Source: Ralstonia wenshanensis
Lineage (GTDB): Bacteria; Pseudomonadota; Gammaproteobacteria; Burkholderiales; Burkholderiaceae
Direction: 5' to 3'
NCBI RefSeq assembly: GCF_021173085.1
Contig: NZ_CP076413.1
Location: 2,604,001 to 2,668,000, forward strand
Length of the DNA: 64,000 nucleotides
Positions 17,604 through 31,280 of the stretch are shown here, piece by piece; the first letter of the stretch is position 1; each line of letters starts with the position of its first letter. Both the position numbers and the translations under genes were made by a program. Below the pieces are notes generated by a model. The model was not told the origin of the DNA and searched no databases. It saw nothing but the letters and a program-made list of their open reading frames with translations.

Positions 17604-17609
17604 TATAAT
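17604..17609 (+). promoter_or_regulatory. TATAAT box in the pilT/yggS divergent region
   Basis: A perfect TATAAT reads rightward at 17604-17609 and, as ATTATA/TTATAA, is nearly symmetric, so it could also serve pilT leftward. No good -35 hexamer is visible at standard spacing in either direction, so the element is only a candidate. A rightward start would give yggS a leader of about 100 bases, which contains the small palindrome TTTGTAACAAA at 17701-17711. Confidence 0.35.
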
Positions 17610-17723
17610 GACCCCCGACTTTTTTATGTCGCCCGGGCGTCGCAAAGGCGCCTCCAGACGCGCTCCGAGCCGTTGATTTGACGTGCCGGAACCTTGTTTA
17701 TTTGTAACAAACGTCGCCGGATT

Positions 17724-18440
17724 ATGTCTGTAATCGCCGCCAACTTGCAAGCCGTGCGTCAACGGATCACAACGGCCTGCACACTGGCTTCGCGCGATGC
17801 TGCGGGTGTCACATTGCTGGCCGTTTCCAAGACGTTCGACGCCGATGCCGTACGCGCCGCCCATGCCGCAGGGCAACGCCTCTTCGGCGAAAACTACGTG
17901 CAGGAAGGCATCGCCAAGATCGACGCGCTGGCCGACCTGCGCACGGGCGCCGACCCAATCCGCTGGCATTTCATCGGCCCCCTGCAGAGCAACAAGACGC
18001 GCGCCGTGGCCGAGCAGTTCGACTGGGTACATAGCGTCGATCGCCTCAAGATTGCCGAGCGGCTGTCGGCCCAGCGCCCCGATACCTTGCCGCCGCTACA
18101 GGTCTGCCTGGAGATCAACATCAGCCGCCAGGCCAGCAAGCATGGCCTCCTGCCCGATTTCGATGAAGTGCTTGCCGTGGCACAAGCCGTGTCGGCCCTA
18201 CCCCGCTTGCAGTTGCGCGGCCTGATGGCCGTGCCCGAGCCCAGCGATGACCCTGTGGCCCAGCGCAAGCCTTTTGCGGATCTGCGTGCCCTGGCAGGCC
18301 GCCTGCGCGAGGCTGGCATCCCGCTCGATACCTTGTCGATGGGCATGTCTGCCGACCTGGAAGACGCGATTGCCGAAGGCGCCACGATTGTGCGCGTCGG
18401 CAGCGCCATCTTCGGGGCGCGGCAGTATGCCAACGCCTGA
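17724..18440 (+). CDS. yggS: YggS/PLPBP family pyridoxal phosphate homeostasis protein
   Basis: A 238-residue PLP-binding protein of the YggS/PROSC family, a single TIM-barrel related to alanine racemase's N-terminal domain. Signature segments are LLAVSKTF (the PLP lysine near residue 36), FGENYVQEG, WHFIGPLQSNK, LRGLMAVPEPSDD and the C-terminal MGMSADLEDAIAEGATIVRVGSAIFG. Family members regulate free PLP and amino acid pools and have no clear enzymatic activity. The start at 17724 removes a 10-residue upstream extension without homology. proC follows 30 bases later. Confidence 0.93.
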   Translation: MSVIAANLQAVRQRITTACTLASRDAAGVTLLAVSKTFDADAVRAAHAAGQRLFGENYVQEGIAKIDALADLRTGADPIRWHFIGPLQSNKTRAVAEQFDWVHSVDRLKIAERLSAQRPDTLPPLQVCLEINISRQASKHGLLPDFDEVLAVAQAVSALPRLQLRGLMAVPEPSDDPVAQRKPFADLRALAGRLREAGIPLDTLSMGMSADLEDAIAEGATIVRVGSAIFGARQYANA

Positions 18441-18470
18441 ATTCCTGTTTTCTTTCACACCACCACTCTC

Positions 18471-19295
18471 ATGCTCGACACTCTGAAACTCGGCTTCATC
18501 GGCGGCGGCAACATGGCGGCGGCCCTCATCGGCGGCCTGATCGCCAAGGGCGCGCACGGCGGCAACATCGTGGTGGTAGACCCGACCGAACCCGCCCGCA
18601 GCCGCGCCGAGCAGACCTGGGGCGCCCGCACCGCCGCCGCCCCAGGCGCAGAACTGGCCGACCGCGACGTGATCGTCCTAGCAGTCAAGCCGCAGCAGAT
18701 GCGTGAAGTCTGTGCGCAACTCGCACCGCATCTGGGCGACAGCCTGGTGCTGTCGGTGGCGGCAGGCATCCGGATCCAGGATCTGTCGCGCTGGCTGATT
18801 GGCCATGCACGTGTCGTGCGGGCGATGCCGAATACGCCCGCGCTCTTCGGTCTGGGTATGACGGGCCTAGCCGCCAACGCTGGCTTGTCCGACGCCGACC
18901 GCGCAACGGCGAGCGCCATCGCCAATGCCGTCGGCAAGAGCGTGTGGGTGCCCGCGGAGGCGCAGATTGATGCGGTAACCGCCATCTCGGGCAGCGGCCC
19001 GGCGTACGTGTTCTATTTCATCGAGGCGATGCAGCAGGCGGCGCAGGAGCTGGGGCTGTCGGCTGAAGATGGGCGCACGTTGGCAGTCGAGACGTTTATT
19101 GGCGCAGCCACGCTGGCAGGCCAATCGTCTGAGCCGGTTGAGGTGCTGCGTGAGCGCGTGACATCCAAGGGTGGGACGACCTATGCAGCGCTCACTTCAA
19201 TGGAAGGGGCGGGTATCAAGGCTGCCTTTGTACGCGCAATGCATGCTGCTGCCGCGCGTGGCAAGGAGATGGGGGAGGAGTTTGGGCGGGATTGA
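18471..19295 (+). CDS. proC: Pyrroline-5-carboxylate reductase ProC
   Basis: Catalyses the last step of proline synthesis, the NAD(P)H-dependent reduction of pyrroline-5-carboxylate. The 274-residue protein starts with the Rossmann motif GFIGGGNMAAALIGG. It carries VRAMPNTPALFGLGMTGL and the family signature with SGSGPAYVF and the final VTSKGGTTYAAL. It is co-directional with yggS, a widespread pairing. proA, the preceding enzyme in the pathway, is encoded at 54533-55813 in this window. Confidence 0.95.
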   Translation: MLDTLKLGFIGGGNMAAALIGGLIAKGAHGGNIVVVDPTEPARSRAEQTWGARTAAAPGAELADRDVIVLAVKPQQMREVCAQLAPHLGDSLVLSVAAGIRIQDLSRWLIGHARVVRAMPNTPALFGLGMTGLAANAGLSDADRATASAIANAVGKSVWVPAEAQIDAVTAISGSGPAYVFYFIEAMQQAAQELGLSAEDGRTLAVETFIGAATLAGQSSEPVEVLRERVTSKGGTTYAALTSMEGAGIKAAFVRAMHAAAARGKEMGEEFGRD

Positions 19296-19302
19296 GACGG
19301 TC

Positions 19303-19340
19303 GGTCCATCCCCGGCAGGGGATGAAGTCAGGGATGGACC
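19303..19340. other. Two mutually exclusive hairpins between convergent proC and ubiA
   Basis: GGTCCATCCC (19303-19312) can pair with GGGATGGACC (19331-19340), a 10-bp outer stem. CATCCCC (19307-19313) can instead pair with GGGGATG (19318-19324) around GGCA. The two share bases, so only one can form at a time. A run of seven A follows on the plus strand, which is the wrong polarity for a canonical terminator in either direction. It may still separate the two convergent transcripts. Confidence 0.5.
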
Positions 19341-19347
19341 AAAAAAA

Positions 19348-20223
19348 TTAGCGCAGCAGATACGCCCCCACCACCCCGGCAAACAAACAAGCCCCTAACC
19401 AATTGTTATGCCGGAAAACAAAAAAACACTTCATCCGATCTCGCGTCTGCAACATCGGGTAATACCAAAGCGACAACGCAACGGCAGCGGCAAACCCGAT
19501 CCAATACGCCATGCCTAGCCCCATCACATAGCCAGCCCAGGCCATGATCCCGAAGAAGCCGACGTAGCAGAGCATGATCGCCACCACGTCGTAGCGTCCG
19601 AACGTGATGGCCGACGTTTTGATGCCGATGACCAGATCGTCATCGCGATCGACCATCGCGTATGCGGTGTCGTAGGCAATCGCCCAGAACACATTGCCGG
19701 CAAGCATTAGCCACGCCAGCACCGGCACCTGATCCTGCACCGCTGCATACGCCATCGGAATCCCAAAGCCGAACGCAATGCCCAGGTACGCCTGCGGGAT
19801 TGCGAAGAACCGCTTGAAGAACGGATACGTGCCGGCAATCACGATGGCCGCCACCGACATCCACTTCGTCAGTGCGTTGAGCGGCAGGATCAGCGCGAAG
19901 GCGATGAGCGACAGCACCGCGGCCACCGCTAGCGCTTCCCACGGGGCGATCAGGCCCGCAGTGATCGGCCGCTCCTTGGTGCGTTTGACGTGCTTGTCAA
20001 AGTCGCGATCGGCCCAGTCGTTGACCGCGCAGCCGGCTGAGCGCATGAGGAAGGTGCCGACCGTGAAGATCACCACCAGCGACAGCGGCGGATGACCATC
20101 AGCCGCCATCCATAACGCCCACAGCGTCGGCCACAGCAGCAGCAGCGTGCCGATCGGTTTGTCCATGCGCATCAGGCGCGCATAGAGCACGAGGCGGCTG
20201 GGTTGGGCAGCGGACGATTGCAT
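19348..20223 (-). CDS. ubiA: 4-hydroxybenzoate polyprenyltransferase UbiA
   Basis: Integral membrane prenyltransferase that attaches the polyprenyl tail to 4-hydroxybenzoate in ubiquinone synthesis. The 291-residue protein has about eight or nine hydrophobic helices. Both aspartate-rich motifs for Mg-diphosphate binding are present: [19 protein letters not shown] (about 75-93) and [14 protein letters not shown] (about 195-208). I used the ATG at 20223 rather than one four codons upstream. Confidence 0.95.
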   Translation of the reverse strand: MQSSAAQPSRLVLYARLMRMDKPIGTLLLLWPTLWALWMAADGHPPLSLVVIFTVGTFLMRSAGCAVNDWADRDFDKHVKRTKERPITAGLIAPWEALAVAAVLSLIAFALILPLNALTKWMSVAAIVIAGTYPFFKRFFAIPQAYLGIAFGFGIPMAYAAVQDQVPVLAWLMLAGNVFWAIAYDTAYAMVDRDDDLVIGIKTSAITFGRYDVVAIMLCYVGFFGIMAWAGYVMGLGMAYWIGFAAAVALSLWYYPMLQTRDRMKCFFVFRHNNWLGACLFAGVVGAYLLR

Positions 20224-20238
20224 GGAACTCACCAAAGA

Positions 20239-20272
20239 AAAATGGCGCCTGCACGAGGCAAGGCGCCATTTT
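20239..20272 (-). terminator. Intrinsic terminator downstream of katG
   Basis: AAAATGGCGCC (20239-20249) pairs with GGCGCCATTTT (20262-20272), an 11-bp stem with a 12-base loop. Read leftward it ends in TTTTTCTTTGG, a good T-tract for the katG transcript. It lies between katG and the start of ubiA. Confidence 0.8.
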
Positions 20273-20290
20273 AGTCCCGCCGATAGCAGC

Positions 20291-23096
<2,806 letters not shown>

Positions 23097-23270
23097 CTGG
23101 ATTCCCCTATGAAGTGGTGTGCAAAAACGCGATGCCCTTGCCTTGATTCAGCGTGGGGCCACGCGTGCTTCGAGCCTTCTTTCGGTTGCCGCTCGCGCAG
23201 CAAGTTCCGATCGTCGCATCGTCCTATGACGAAACGCACAGCGGATGGCAACCGAGCATCAGGCCGGTCA

Positions 23271-23513
23271 TCAGACCATGAGCTGCACCATACCGTGCAG
23301 GAGCACGATCATAGCGCCGGCAGCCACGATGGTTAGACCAATCTGCTTGCGCACCCACTTGCGTTGAAGGCGGGCGGATTCTGCAGCGCGCGTACCGAGG
23401 CCCGCCGCCGCACTGCCGGGCATACCGGACAGCGTCGGCACCTCTGCCTGCGACGCGCGCACGGCGCCCGCAAACCCGTGCCATTCCGAAGCGAACATCC
23501 GCACCATTGCCAT
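23271..23513 (-). CDS. Small membrane protein of unknown function, 80 residues
   Basis: I do not recognise a family. ATG 23513 has an excellent ribosome binding site (AAGGAGA at 23519-23525), which favours it over an upstream in-frame start. The protein has a soluble N-terminal part with alternating small residues, a basic stretch (RLQRKWVRKQ, about 54-63) and a single C-terminal hydrophobic helix (IGLTIVAAGAMIVLLHG, about 65-80). It is probably a tail-anchored inner-membrane protein. It sits between a 24-codon ORF and dps in the OxyR-linked cluster, so an oxidative-stress role is plausible but not shown. Confidence 0.7.
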   Translation of the reverse strand: MAMVRMFASEWHGFAGAVRASQAEVPTLSGMPGSAAAGLGTRAAESARLQRKWVRKQIGLTIVAAGAMIVLLHGMVQLMV

Positions 23514-23589
23514 GCTTTTTCTCCTTGCAACCACACGCGTTCCTGAAGCCCGTACGACAAGCCCGGGCGGCTTCGTGCACTACTTCAGG

Positions 23590-23664
23590 TCAGTGCGATT
23601 CACCATAGGCAGCGAGCCATTCCAGCACGGTCGCGACGGTGTTCGAGGCAAGCGACAGGGACAT
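23590..23664 (-). CDS. Candidate 24-residue peptide ORF in the oxyR-dps-katG cluster
   Basis: A short leftward frame from ATG 23664 to TGA 23590, too short for standard gene finders. It has a good ribosome binding site, GTGGAG, six bases before the ATG. The peptide begins MSLSLASNTVATVLEWLAAY and ends in an acidic, polar tail, so it would form a short amphipathic helix. It lies about 75 bases after a candidate promoter and 77 bases before the 80-residue membrane protein gene. It could be a translated leader peptide or a small functional protein. Chance is also possible. Confidence 0.45.
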   Translation of the reverse strand: MSLSLASNTVATVLEWLAAYGESH

Positions 23665-23742
23665 GACAGGCTCCACGTTCGTTGATTGGGCAGTGAGCGA
23701 GGCGCTCACGATGGGAGACAGTCTACTTACGCACTATCGCTA

Positions 23743-23770
23743 TGTATATTTGATTGTTTTTATCTATCAA
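23743..23770 (-). promoter_or_regulatory. Candidate promoter for the small ORFs/dps/katG
   Basis: Read leftward, TTGATA (23765-23770), a 16-base spacer and TATACA (23743-23748) form a fair sigma-70 promoter within the most AT-rich stretch of this region. The neighbourhood has several CTAT/ATAG tetramers, as in OxyR sites, but they match the four-part ATAG-N7-CTAT consensus at only about 10 of 16 positions, so I do not call an OxyR box. It lies 54-81 bases past the oxyR stop. Confidence 0.45.
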
Positions 23771-23823
23771 TTAGACGTGCGCTATGGCCGCCATGGATGA
23801 CGGCCAACAGATATCTCAGAGGA

Positions 23824-24771
23824 TCAGTGAATCAGCGGGGTGGCCGGCAACAGCTTGATGCCGGGAAGGTCGCATTGCGCGACCGCCTTGGCCACCGCTT
23901 CGATCGCGGCAATGCGGGTGAAACTCTTGCGCCAGGCGAGAACGACGCGGCGGTCGGGCACAGGCTCCTGGAAAGGCACATAGCTCAGCAGATCGGTGGC
24001 GGCGGGCTGCATGCTGGGCACCGATGTACGCGGCAGCACCGTAATGCCCACGCCGCTGGCAACCATATGGCGGATCGTTTCCAGCGACGAACCTTCGAAC
24101 GTCTTCTGTATTCCGTCCGCGTTCTGCGAGAAGCGCGACAGCTCCGGGCACACGCCCAGCACGTGGTCTCGGAAACAATGCCCGTTGCCGAGCAACAGCA
24201 TGGTCTGCTGCTTGAGCGCTTCCGGGTCAACCGACGACGCCTTGGCCAGTTCATGACCGCGCGGCACCGCCACGACAAAGGGCTCGTCGTACAGTGGCAC
24301 CGTCATCAGGCCCGCTTCGGGAAACGGCTCGGCCATGATGGCGCAGTCGATCTCGCCCTGCTTGAGCAGCTCCACCAACCGCACGGTGAAGTTCTCCTGC
24401 AGCATCAGCGGCATCTGCGGGACGGTGTCGATCATCTGCTTGACGAGCGCGGGCAGCAGGTACGGCCCGATCGTGTAGATCACCCCCAGGCGCAGCGGCC
24501 CGGCCAGCGGGTCCATCCCCTGCTTGGCGATCTCCCGGATCGCCATCGTCTGCTCAAGCACACGCTGCGCCTGCGTGACGATCTGCTCGCCGACGGGCGT
24601 GACGCTCACTTCCGATGCGCCGCGCTCGAAAATCTGCACGGCCAGTTCGTCTTCCAGCTTCTTGATGGCGACCGACAGCGTCGGCTGCGAGACGAAGCAG
24701 GCCTCGGCGGCACGCCCAAAGTGGCGTTCCCGCGCGACGGCGACGATGTATTTGAGTTCAGTGAGCGTCAT
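23824..24771 (-). CDS. oxyR: Hydrogen-peroxide sensor OxyR (LysR family)
   Basis: A 315-residue LysR-type regulator. The N-terminal winged helix starts MTLTELKYIVAVARERHFG with the recognition segment SQPTLSVAIKKLE. The redox pair is preserved: Cys199 in GNGHCF and Cys208 in LGVCPE, with the same numbering as E. coli OxyR. Peroxide should therefore form the C199-C208 disulfide that activates transcription. It lies upstream of, and in the same direction as, the small ORFs, dps and katG, its expected targets. I chose the ATG at 24771 rather than a start three codons upstream. Confidence 0.95.
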   Translation of the reverse strand: MTLTELKYIVAVARERHFGRAAEACFVSQPTLSVAIKKLEDELAVQIFERGASEVSVTPVGEQIVTQAQRVLEQTMAIREIAKQGMDPLAGPLRLGVIYTIGPYLLPALVKQMIDTVPQMPLMLQENFTVRLVELLKQGEIDCAIMAEPFPEAGLMTVPLYDEPFVVAVPRGHELAKASSVDPEALKQQTMLLLGNGHCFRDHVLGVCPELSRFSQNADGIQKTFEGSSLETIRHMVASGVGITVLPRTSVPSMQPAATDLLSYVPFQEPVPDRRVVLAWRKSFTRIAAIEAVAKAVAQCDLPGIKLLPATPLIH

Positions 24772-24923
24772 GACGATCAATCGGCTTGGGGATATCGATA
24801 GATTTTACCAAGGGACGTGCAATATTGCTTGGCGTTCGAACGACGACCCGGCATTGACAACGCTGCCATCCACCCCATCTTCCGGGGATACGCCCCACCG
24901 AGACAAAAAGGAGCCGCCCCAGC

Positions 24924-26087
24924 ATGAGTGACGAACCTAACGGCAGCCGATCCCTGCCCCGCGGCAGACGCCGCTTCCTGATGACGACGGTCGGGCTCAT
25001 GGCAGCGCTGCATCTCTACATCGGGTGGCGGCTGCTCCCGGATCTGGGCTGGAATGGCGCAGGCTGGGCTGCAGGCGCCGTCTTCCTGCTCGTATCGACG
25101 GTGATGATTCCGACTGGGATGGCAGCGCGCTTCGTGATCCGCCCCATCTCGCTGGCGGATCGCGTGACCTGGTTTGGCGCGTTGTTGATGGGTCTGTTCT
25201 CGTCGCTGCTGGTGCTGACGCTGCTGCGCGACGTGGCGCTCGTCGTGCTGCCGCAGGCCTATCGGCACGACTCGGCCCTGCTCGTCGTCGGCCTCACCGT
25301 GTTGGTGACCGTGATCGGCTATGTCAACGCGCGCCGCATCCCCCGCGTCGCTCGGGTGACGGTGCCCATTGCGGACCTGCCCGCCGCGTTGCACGGCTTC
25401 ACCATCGCGCAGATCACCGATCTGCATGTCGGCCCCACCATCAAGCACGCGTATGTGGCCGGCGTGGTCGAGCGGCTCAATGCGCTGCAACCGGATGTCG
25501 TCGCCGTGACGGGCGATCTGGTGGACGGCGAGGTTGACGTGCTGCGCCCGCATATCGCGCCGCTGGCCGGCATGTCGGCTCGGCACGGCGTTTATGCAGT
25601 GACGGGCAATCACGAGTACTACTCAGGGGTCGGCCCCTGGGTGTCGGAGTTCGAGCGGCTCGGCATGCGCGTGCTGATGAACGAGCATGCGGTGCTTGAA
25701 CACAACGGCGCGCCGCTGGTGATCGCGGGCGTAACCGATTTCAGTGCTGGCAAGTTCGACGCTACACACGCGAGCGATCCAACCCGGGCGCTGGCAGGGT
25801 CGCCGCCCGGCGTGACGCCCACCATCCTGCTCGCGCATCAACCGCGCACCGCTCCCGCCGCTGCGGAAGCCGGCTTCGACCTGCAGCTTTCCGGGCACAC
25901 CCATGGCGGCCAGTTCTGGCCTTGGAGCCTGTTTGTTCCGCTGCAGCAGCCTTTTACAGCTGGCTTGCACAAGCTGGGGCGCCTGTGGATCTACACCAGC
26001 CGTGGCACGGGATATTGGGGGCCGCCCAAGCGGTTCGGCGCGCCGTCGGAGATCACGCTGATACGGCTCGAGCCGGCCGTGGGCTAA
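24924..26087 (+). CDS. Membrane-anchored calcineurin-like metallophosphoesterase
   Basis: A 387-residue protein with an N-terminal membrane region of about four helices (about 18-135), followed by a cytoplasmic or periplasmic phosphoesterase domain. The metal-binding motifs appear in order: DLHVG (166-170), GDLVDG (197-202), GNHEYY (228-233) and GHTHGG (about 316). This layout matches the YaeI/YkuE group, which hydrolyses phosphoester bonds in lipid-linked substrates; the real substrate here is unknown. It is divergent from oxyR. A ribosome binding site AAGGAG precedes the ATG. Confidence 0.88.
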   Translation: MSDEPNGSRSLPRGRRRFLMTTVGLMAALHLYIGWRLLPDLGWNGAGWAAGAVFLLVSTVMIPTGMAARFVIRPISLADRVTWFGALLMGLFSSLLVLTLLRDVALVVLPQAYRHDSALLVVGLTVLVTVIGYVNARRIPRVARVTVPIADLPAALHGFTIAQITDLHVGPTIKHAYVAGVVERLNALQPDVVAVTGDLVDGEVDVLRPHIAPLAGMSARHGVYAVTGNHEYYSGVGPWVSEFERLGMRVLMNEHAVLEHNGAPLVIAGVTDFSAGKFDATHASDPTRALAGSPPGVTPTILLAHQPRTAPAAAEAGFDLQLSGHTHGGQFWPWSLFVPLQQPFTAGLHKLGRLWIYTSRGTGYWGPPKRFGAPSEITLIRLEPAVG

Positions 26088-26109
26088 GCCGCAAGCGCGG
26101 GCACCCAAC

Positions 26110-26214
26110 GAAGAAAACGTTCAGTTGACGGAGATCACCGCCCTGCTCGATCAGGCCGATCGTGCGATGCACACGGCCAAGCGCGTGCGCAAGCAGGCTC
26201 AGTTGGCACACTAA
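26110..26214 (+). pseudogene. Remnant of a GGDEF (diguanylate cyclase) C-terminus
   Basis: In a frame different from the preceding gene, about 34 codons ending in TAA at 26212-26214 read as the last helix of a GGDEF domain. They include LLDQADRAMHTAKRVRK, which resembles the LLxxADxALYxAKxxGRN motif that closes these domains. No start codon, GGDEF/GGEEF motif or catalytic core lies upstream, because the metallophosphoesterase gene ends only 23 bases before. I read this as the eroded tail of a deleted diguanylate cyclase gene. Confidence 0.65.
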
Positions 26215-26235
26215 ACAAAGCGTGCGGCACCAGCC

Positions 26236-28383
26236 TTAGACACGCAGGTAGTGCTCGCGCTCGCCCAGCCAGCGCTTGAGGTGGGTGTCGACGGCTTCGG
26301 GAAAGCGGGCCAGCATGTCGTCCGCCGCGCCCTGGGCAAACTCGACGAGCCACGCATCGTGGTTCAGATCGGCAAAGCGCAACATCGCTTCGCCCGATTG
26401 CCGCGCCCCGAGGAATTCGCCGGGCCCGCGAATCTCCAGATCGCGCCGGGCGATCTCGAAACCATCGGTGGTCTCGCGCATGGTCTGCAGACGCTGCTTG
26501 GCCGTCGGCGACAAAGGCGCCTGATACAGCAGCACGCAAACCGATTCCGCCGTGCCGCGCCCCACCCGCCCGCGTAGCTGGTGCAACTGCGCAAGGCCAA
26601 AGCGCTCGGCGTGCTCGATCACCATCAACGAGGCATTGGGCACGTCCACACCGACTTCAATGACGGTGGTGGCCACCAGCACGTGCAGCTCGCCGCCGGC
26701 AAAGGCGCTCATCACGGCGGCCTTCTCGGCCGAAGGCAGGCGTCCGTGCACGAGGCCTACCTTCAGGCCTTGCAGGCTTTCCGAAAGCGTCTCGAAGGTT
26801 TCGACGGCGGTCTGCAGTTGCAGCGCCTCGCTCTCTTCGATCAGCGGGCAAACCCAGTAGACCTGTCGCCCCTCGCGGGCGGCGGCGTAGATGCGTTCAA
26901 TCACTTCGTCGCGGCGCGCATCGTTGACCAGGCGCGTGACGATGGGCGTGCGGCCGGGCGGCAATTCGTCAATGGCAGAGACGTCGAGATCGGCGTAATA
27001 CGTCATCGCGAGCGTGCGCGGGATGGGCGTGGCGGACATCATCAGCTGGTGCGGCACCTGGGCGCGGGCGGCGGGCGCATCGCCATTGCCAGCCTTGCCC
27101 CGCAACGCCAGACGTTGCGCCACGCCAAAGCGATGCTGTTCATCCACCACGGCCAGGCCGAGCCGCGCGAACGCAACCGCATCCTGGATCAGCGCGTGCG
27201 TGCCAATCACGAGTTGTGCCGTGCCGGCCGCCACGCGCGCGGCCGCCTCGTCCTTCTGCTTGCGCTTGAGGCTGCCGGCCAGCCAGACGATGTCCACGCC
27301 CAGCGGTTCCAGCCAGGCAGAAAGCTTGCGGTAATGCTGCTCGGCCAGCAGCTCGGTCGGCGCCATCAGGGCGGCCTGCCAGCCGGCATCGATGGCCTGG
27401 CAGGCTGCCAGCGCAGCAATGACGGTCTTGCCGCTGCCCACGTCGCCCTGCAACAACCGTTGCATCGGGTACGGGTGCGCGAGGTCGGCGCGAATCTCTT
27501 CCCACACGCGGGCCTGCGCGCCGGTCAGCTTGAACGGCAGGGCATTCATGAAGCGCGCGAGCAGCCCCTCCTTGCCGCTGTCGCGCAGGACGGGCGCGTT
27601 GCGCATCCGGCGCGCGGCCTGCGCGCGCTTGAGCGACAACTGCTGCGACAGCAGTTCATCAAACTTGATGCGCAGCCACGCCGGGTGCGTGCGCTCGACG
27701 AGGCTATGCTCATCGACATCGGGCGTCGGCTGATGCAGCAGGCGCACGGCATCGGCCGGCGTCATCAGCTTGAGCGGTGCGAGCGGGCCAGTGATGAGGC
27801 TATTCGGCAGCGTTTCCGGCAGCGGCGTACGCGTGAGCGCGTTCAGGATCGCCTTGCGCAGATAGGCCTGGGCCACGCCAGCCGTGCTCGGATACACCGG
27901 AGTCAGGCGATCAGGCAGCGGTTCATCTTCCGCCACGGCACGCACGGTCGGGTGCACCATCTCTGCGCCGAAGAAGCCGCCGCGTACCTCGCCGCGCACG
28001 CGCAGGCGCACACCCTCGGCCATCTGCTTGACCTGGCTGCCGTAGAAATTGAGAAAGCGCAGAACCAGCTCGCCCGAATCATCAGCGATATGCACGACGA
28101 GTTGTCGGCGCGGCCGGAACGCCACCTCATTGCGCGTGACGGTGCCCTCTACCTGCGCAGCCCAGCCGGTGTTGGCACGGGCCGTGGCTTCTGCAATGGT
28201 CAGCAGCGTGGTTTCATCCTCGTAGCGCATCGGCAGATGCAGGACGAGATCGACATCGCGGTGGAGGCCGAGCTTGGCCAGTTTGTCCGCCGGGCGGACG
28301 GTCTTGGCCGCTGCCTTGGCTGGCTTGTCTGCCGGAGCTGCGCGTTTTGGCTTCAGCGCCGGCGCGGTATCAGCGTCGGGCAT
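26236..28383 (-). CDS. recG: ATP-dependent DNA helicase RecG
   Basis: A 715-residue superfamily 2 helicase that remodels stalled replication forks and Holliday junctions. It has an N-terminal wedge/OB-type domain ([17 protein letters not shown]), Walker [13 protein letters not shown] (about 338-349), motif II DEQH (in [10 protein letters not shown]) and motif [11 protein letters not shown]. The start at 28383 leaves a basic Ala/Lys/Pro-rich N-terminus of about 40 residues before homology, longer than E. coli RecG; a later start is possible. It is divergent from queA, and a TACAAT box at 28431-28436 lies between them. Confidence 0.94.
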   Translation of the reverse strand: MPDADTAPALKPKRAAPADKPAKAAAKTVRPADKLAKLGLHRDVDLVLHLPMRYEDETTLLTIAEATARANTGWAAQVEGTVTRNEVAFRPRRQLVVHIADDSGELVLRFLNFYGSQVKQMAEGVRLRVRGEVRGGFFGAEMVHPTVRAVAEDEPLPDRLTPVYPSTAGVAQAYLRKAILNALTRTPLPETLPNSLITGPLAPLKLMTPADAVRLLHQPTPDVDEHSLVERTHPAWLRIKFDELLSQQLSLKRAQAARRMRNAPVLRDSGKEGLLARFMNALPFKLTGAQARVWEEIRADLAHPYPMQRLLQGDVGSGKTVIAALAACQAIDAGWQAALMAPTELLAEQHYRKLSAWLEPLGVDIVWLAGSLKRKQKDEAAARVAAGTAQLVIGTHALIQDAVAFARLGLAVVDEQHRFGVAQRLALRGKAGNGDAPAARAQVPHQLMMSATPIPRTLAMTYYADLDVSAIDELPPGRTPIVTRLVNDARRDEVIERIYAAAREGRQVYWVCPLIEESEALQLQTAVETFETLSESLQGLKVGLVHGRLPSAEKAAVMSAFAGGELHVLVATTVIEVGVDVPNASLMVIEHAERFGLAQLHQLRGRVGRGTAESVCVLLYQAPLSPTAKQRLQTMRETTDGFEIARRDLEIRGPGEFLGARQSGEAMLRFADLNHDAWLVEFAQGAADDMLARFPEAVDTHLKRWLGEREHYLRV

Positions 28384-28515
28384 AGGAGCGGCATCAGTGG
28401 CGGAACGGGCGCGAGACGGCACAGGGCGTTTACAATGGCGAACTTTGCGGTTTCGCCCGATTGTACCGGCGCCCGCCACCATCACTTGGCGCAATCCACG
28501 TCTGCGCCACTTTTC

Positions 28516-30731
<2,216 letters not shown>

Positions 30732-30780
30732 AGGCGCCTCACCAGGGCGCTGGACGCGCCCATTTGCCGCAGCATCGCAA

Positions 30781-30789
30781 TGGTAGAAT
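30781..30789 (+). promoter_or_regulatory. Extended -10 promoter before yajC
   Basis: TGG followed by TAGAAT (30784-30789) forms an extended -10 element (TGn-TAGAAT), 48 bases before the yajC start. A TTGCCG lies upstream, but only 14 bases away, so the -35 contribution is doubtful. It would allow yajC-secDF expression independent of queA-tgt. Confidence 0.45.
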
Positions 30790-30837
30790 GTCGGGTCCGA
30801 TTTTTGACCGATTGACGAACCATTACGGAGTTCTGAC

Positions 30838-31170
30838 GTGTTCCTGATTTCCGACGCTTACGCGCAAACTGCACCGGCAGCTGGTGGTGCCGCGGGTGGC
30901 CTGATGAGCTTCCTGCCCATCATCCTGATGTTCGTGGTGCTGTGGTTCATCATGATCCGCCCGCAGATGAAGCGCCAGAAAGAAACCAAGGCGATGCTCG
31001 AAGCCCTGGCCAAGGGCGACGAAGTCGTCACCGCCGGTGGAATTCTGGGCAAGGTGAGCAAGGTGGCTGAGCAGTACGTCACCGTGGAAATCGCTGCCAA
31101 CACCGAAATCACTGTTCAGAAGAGCGCCGTGACGACCGTGCTGCCCAAGGGCACGCTCAAGGCACTGTAA
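30838..31170 (+). CDS. yajC: Preprotein translocase accessory protein YajC (GTG start)
   Basis: A 110-residue inner-membrane protein of the SecDF-YajC complex. One N-terminal transmembrane helix (SFLPIILMFVVLWFIMI, about 24-40) is followed by the family signature RPQMKRQKETKAMLEAL and GDEVVTAGGILGKV. It starts with GTG and has a GGAG ribosome binding site seven bases upstream. It precedes secD and secF. Confidence 0.94.
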   Translation: MFLISDAYAQTAPAAGGAAGGLMSFLPIILMFVVLWFIMIRPQMKRQKETKAMLEALAKGDEVVTAGGILGKVSKVAEQYVTVEIAANTEITVQKSAVTTVLPKGTLKAL

Positions 31171-31280
31171 TCGGCCCATCCTGGCGCCGCGCACGATTGC
31201 GCCGGCGCCGGAACCCCAGGCAGCGCCTATTCTAAGAATCCGCGCCCGCGCCCCTCGGCGTCGCCTCTCTGCATTCCAAG

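Noticed and set aside
23740-23780. Possible OxyR box downstream of oxyR
   Set aside because: The best alignment to ATAG-N7-CTAT-N7-ATAG-N7-CTAT matches only about 10 of 16 specified bases, not enough for a claim; reported only as AT-rich promoter context.
26581-28515. A very long rightward open frame before queA, covering recG
   Set aside because: It is the antisense shadow of recG in GC-rich DNA. Its translation is Arg/His/Gln-rich with no motif, and queA homology begins only at 28516.
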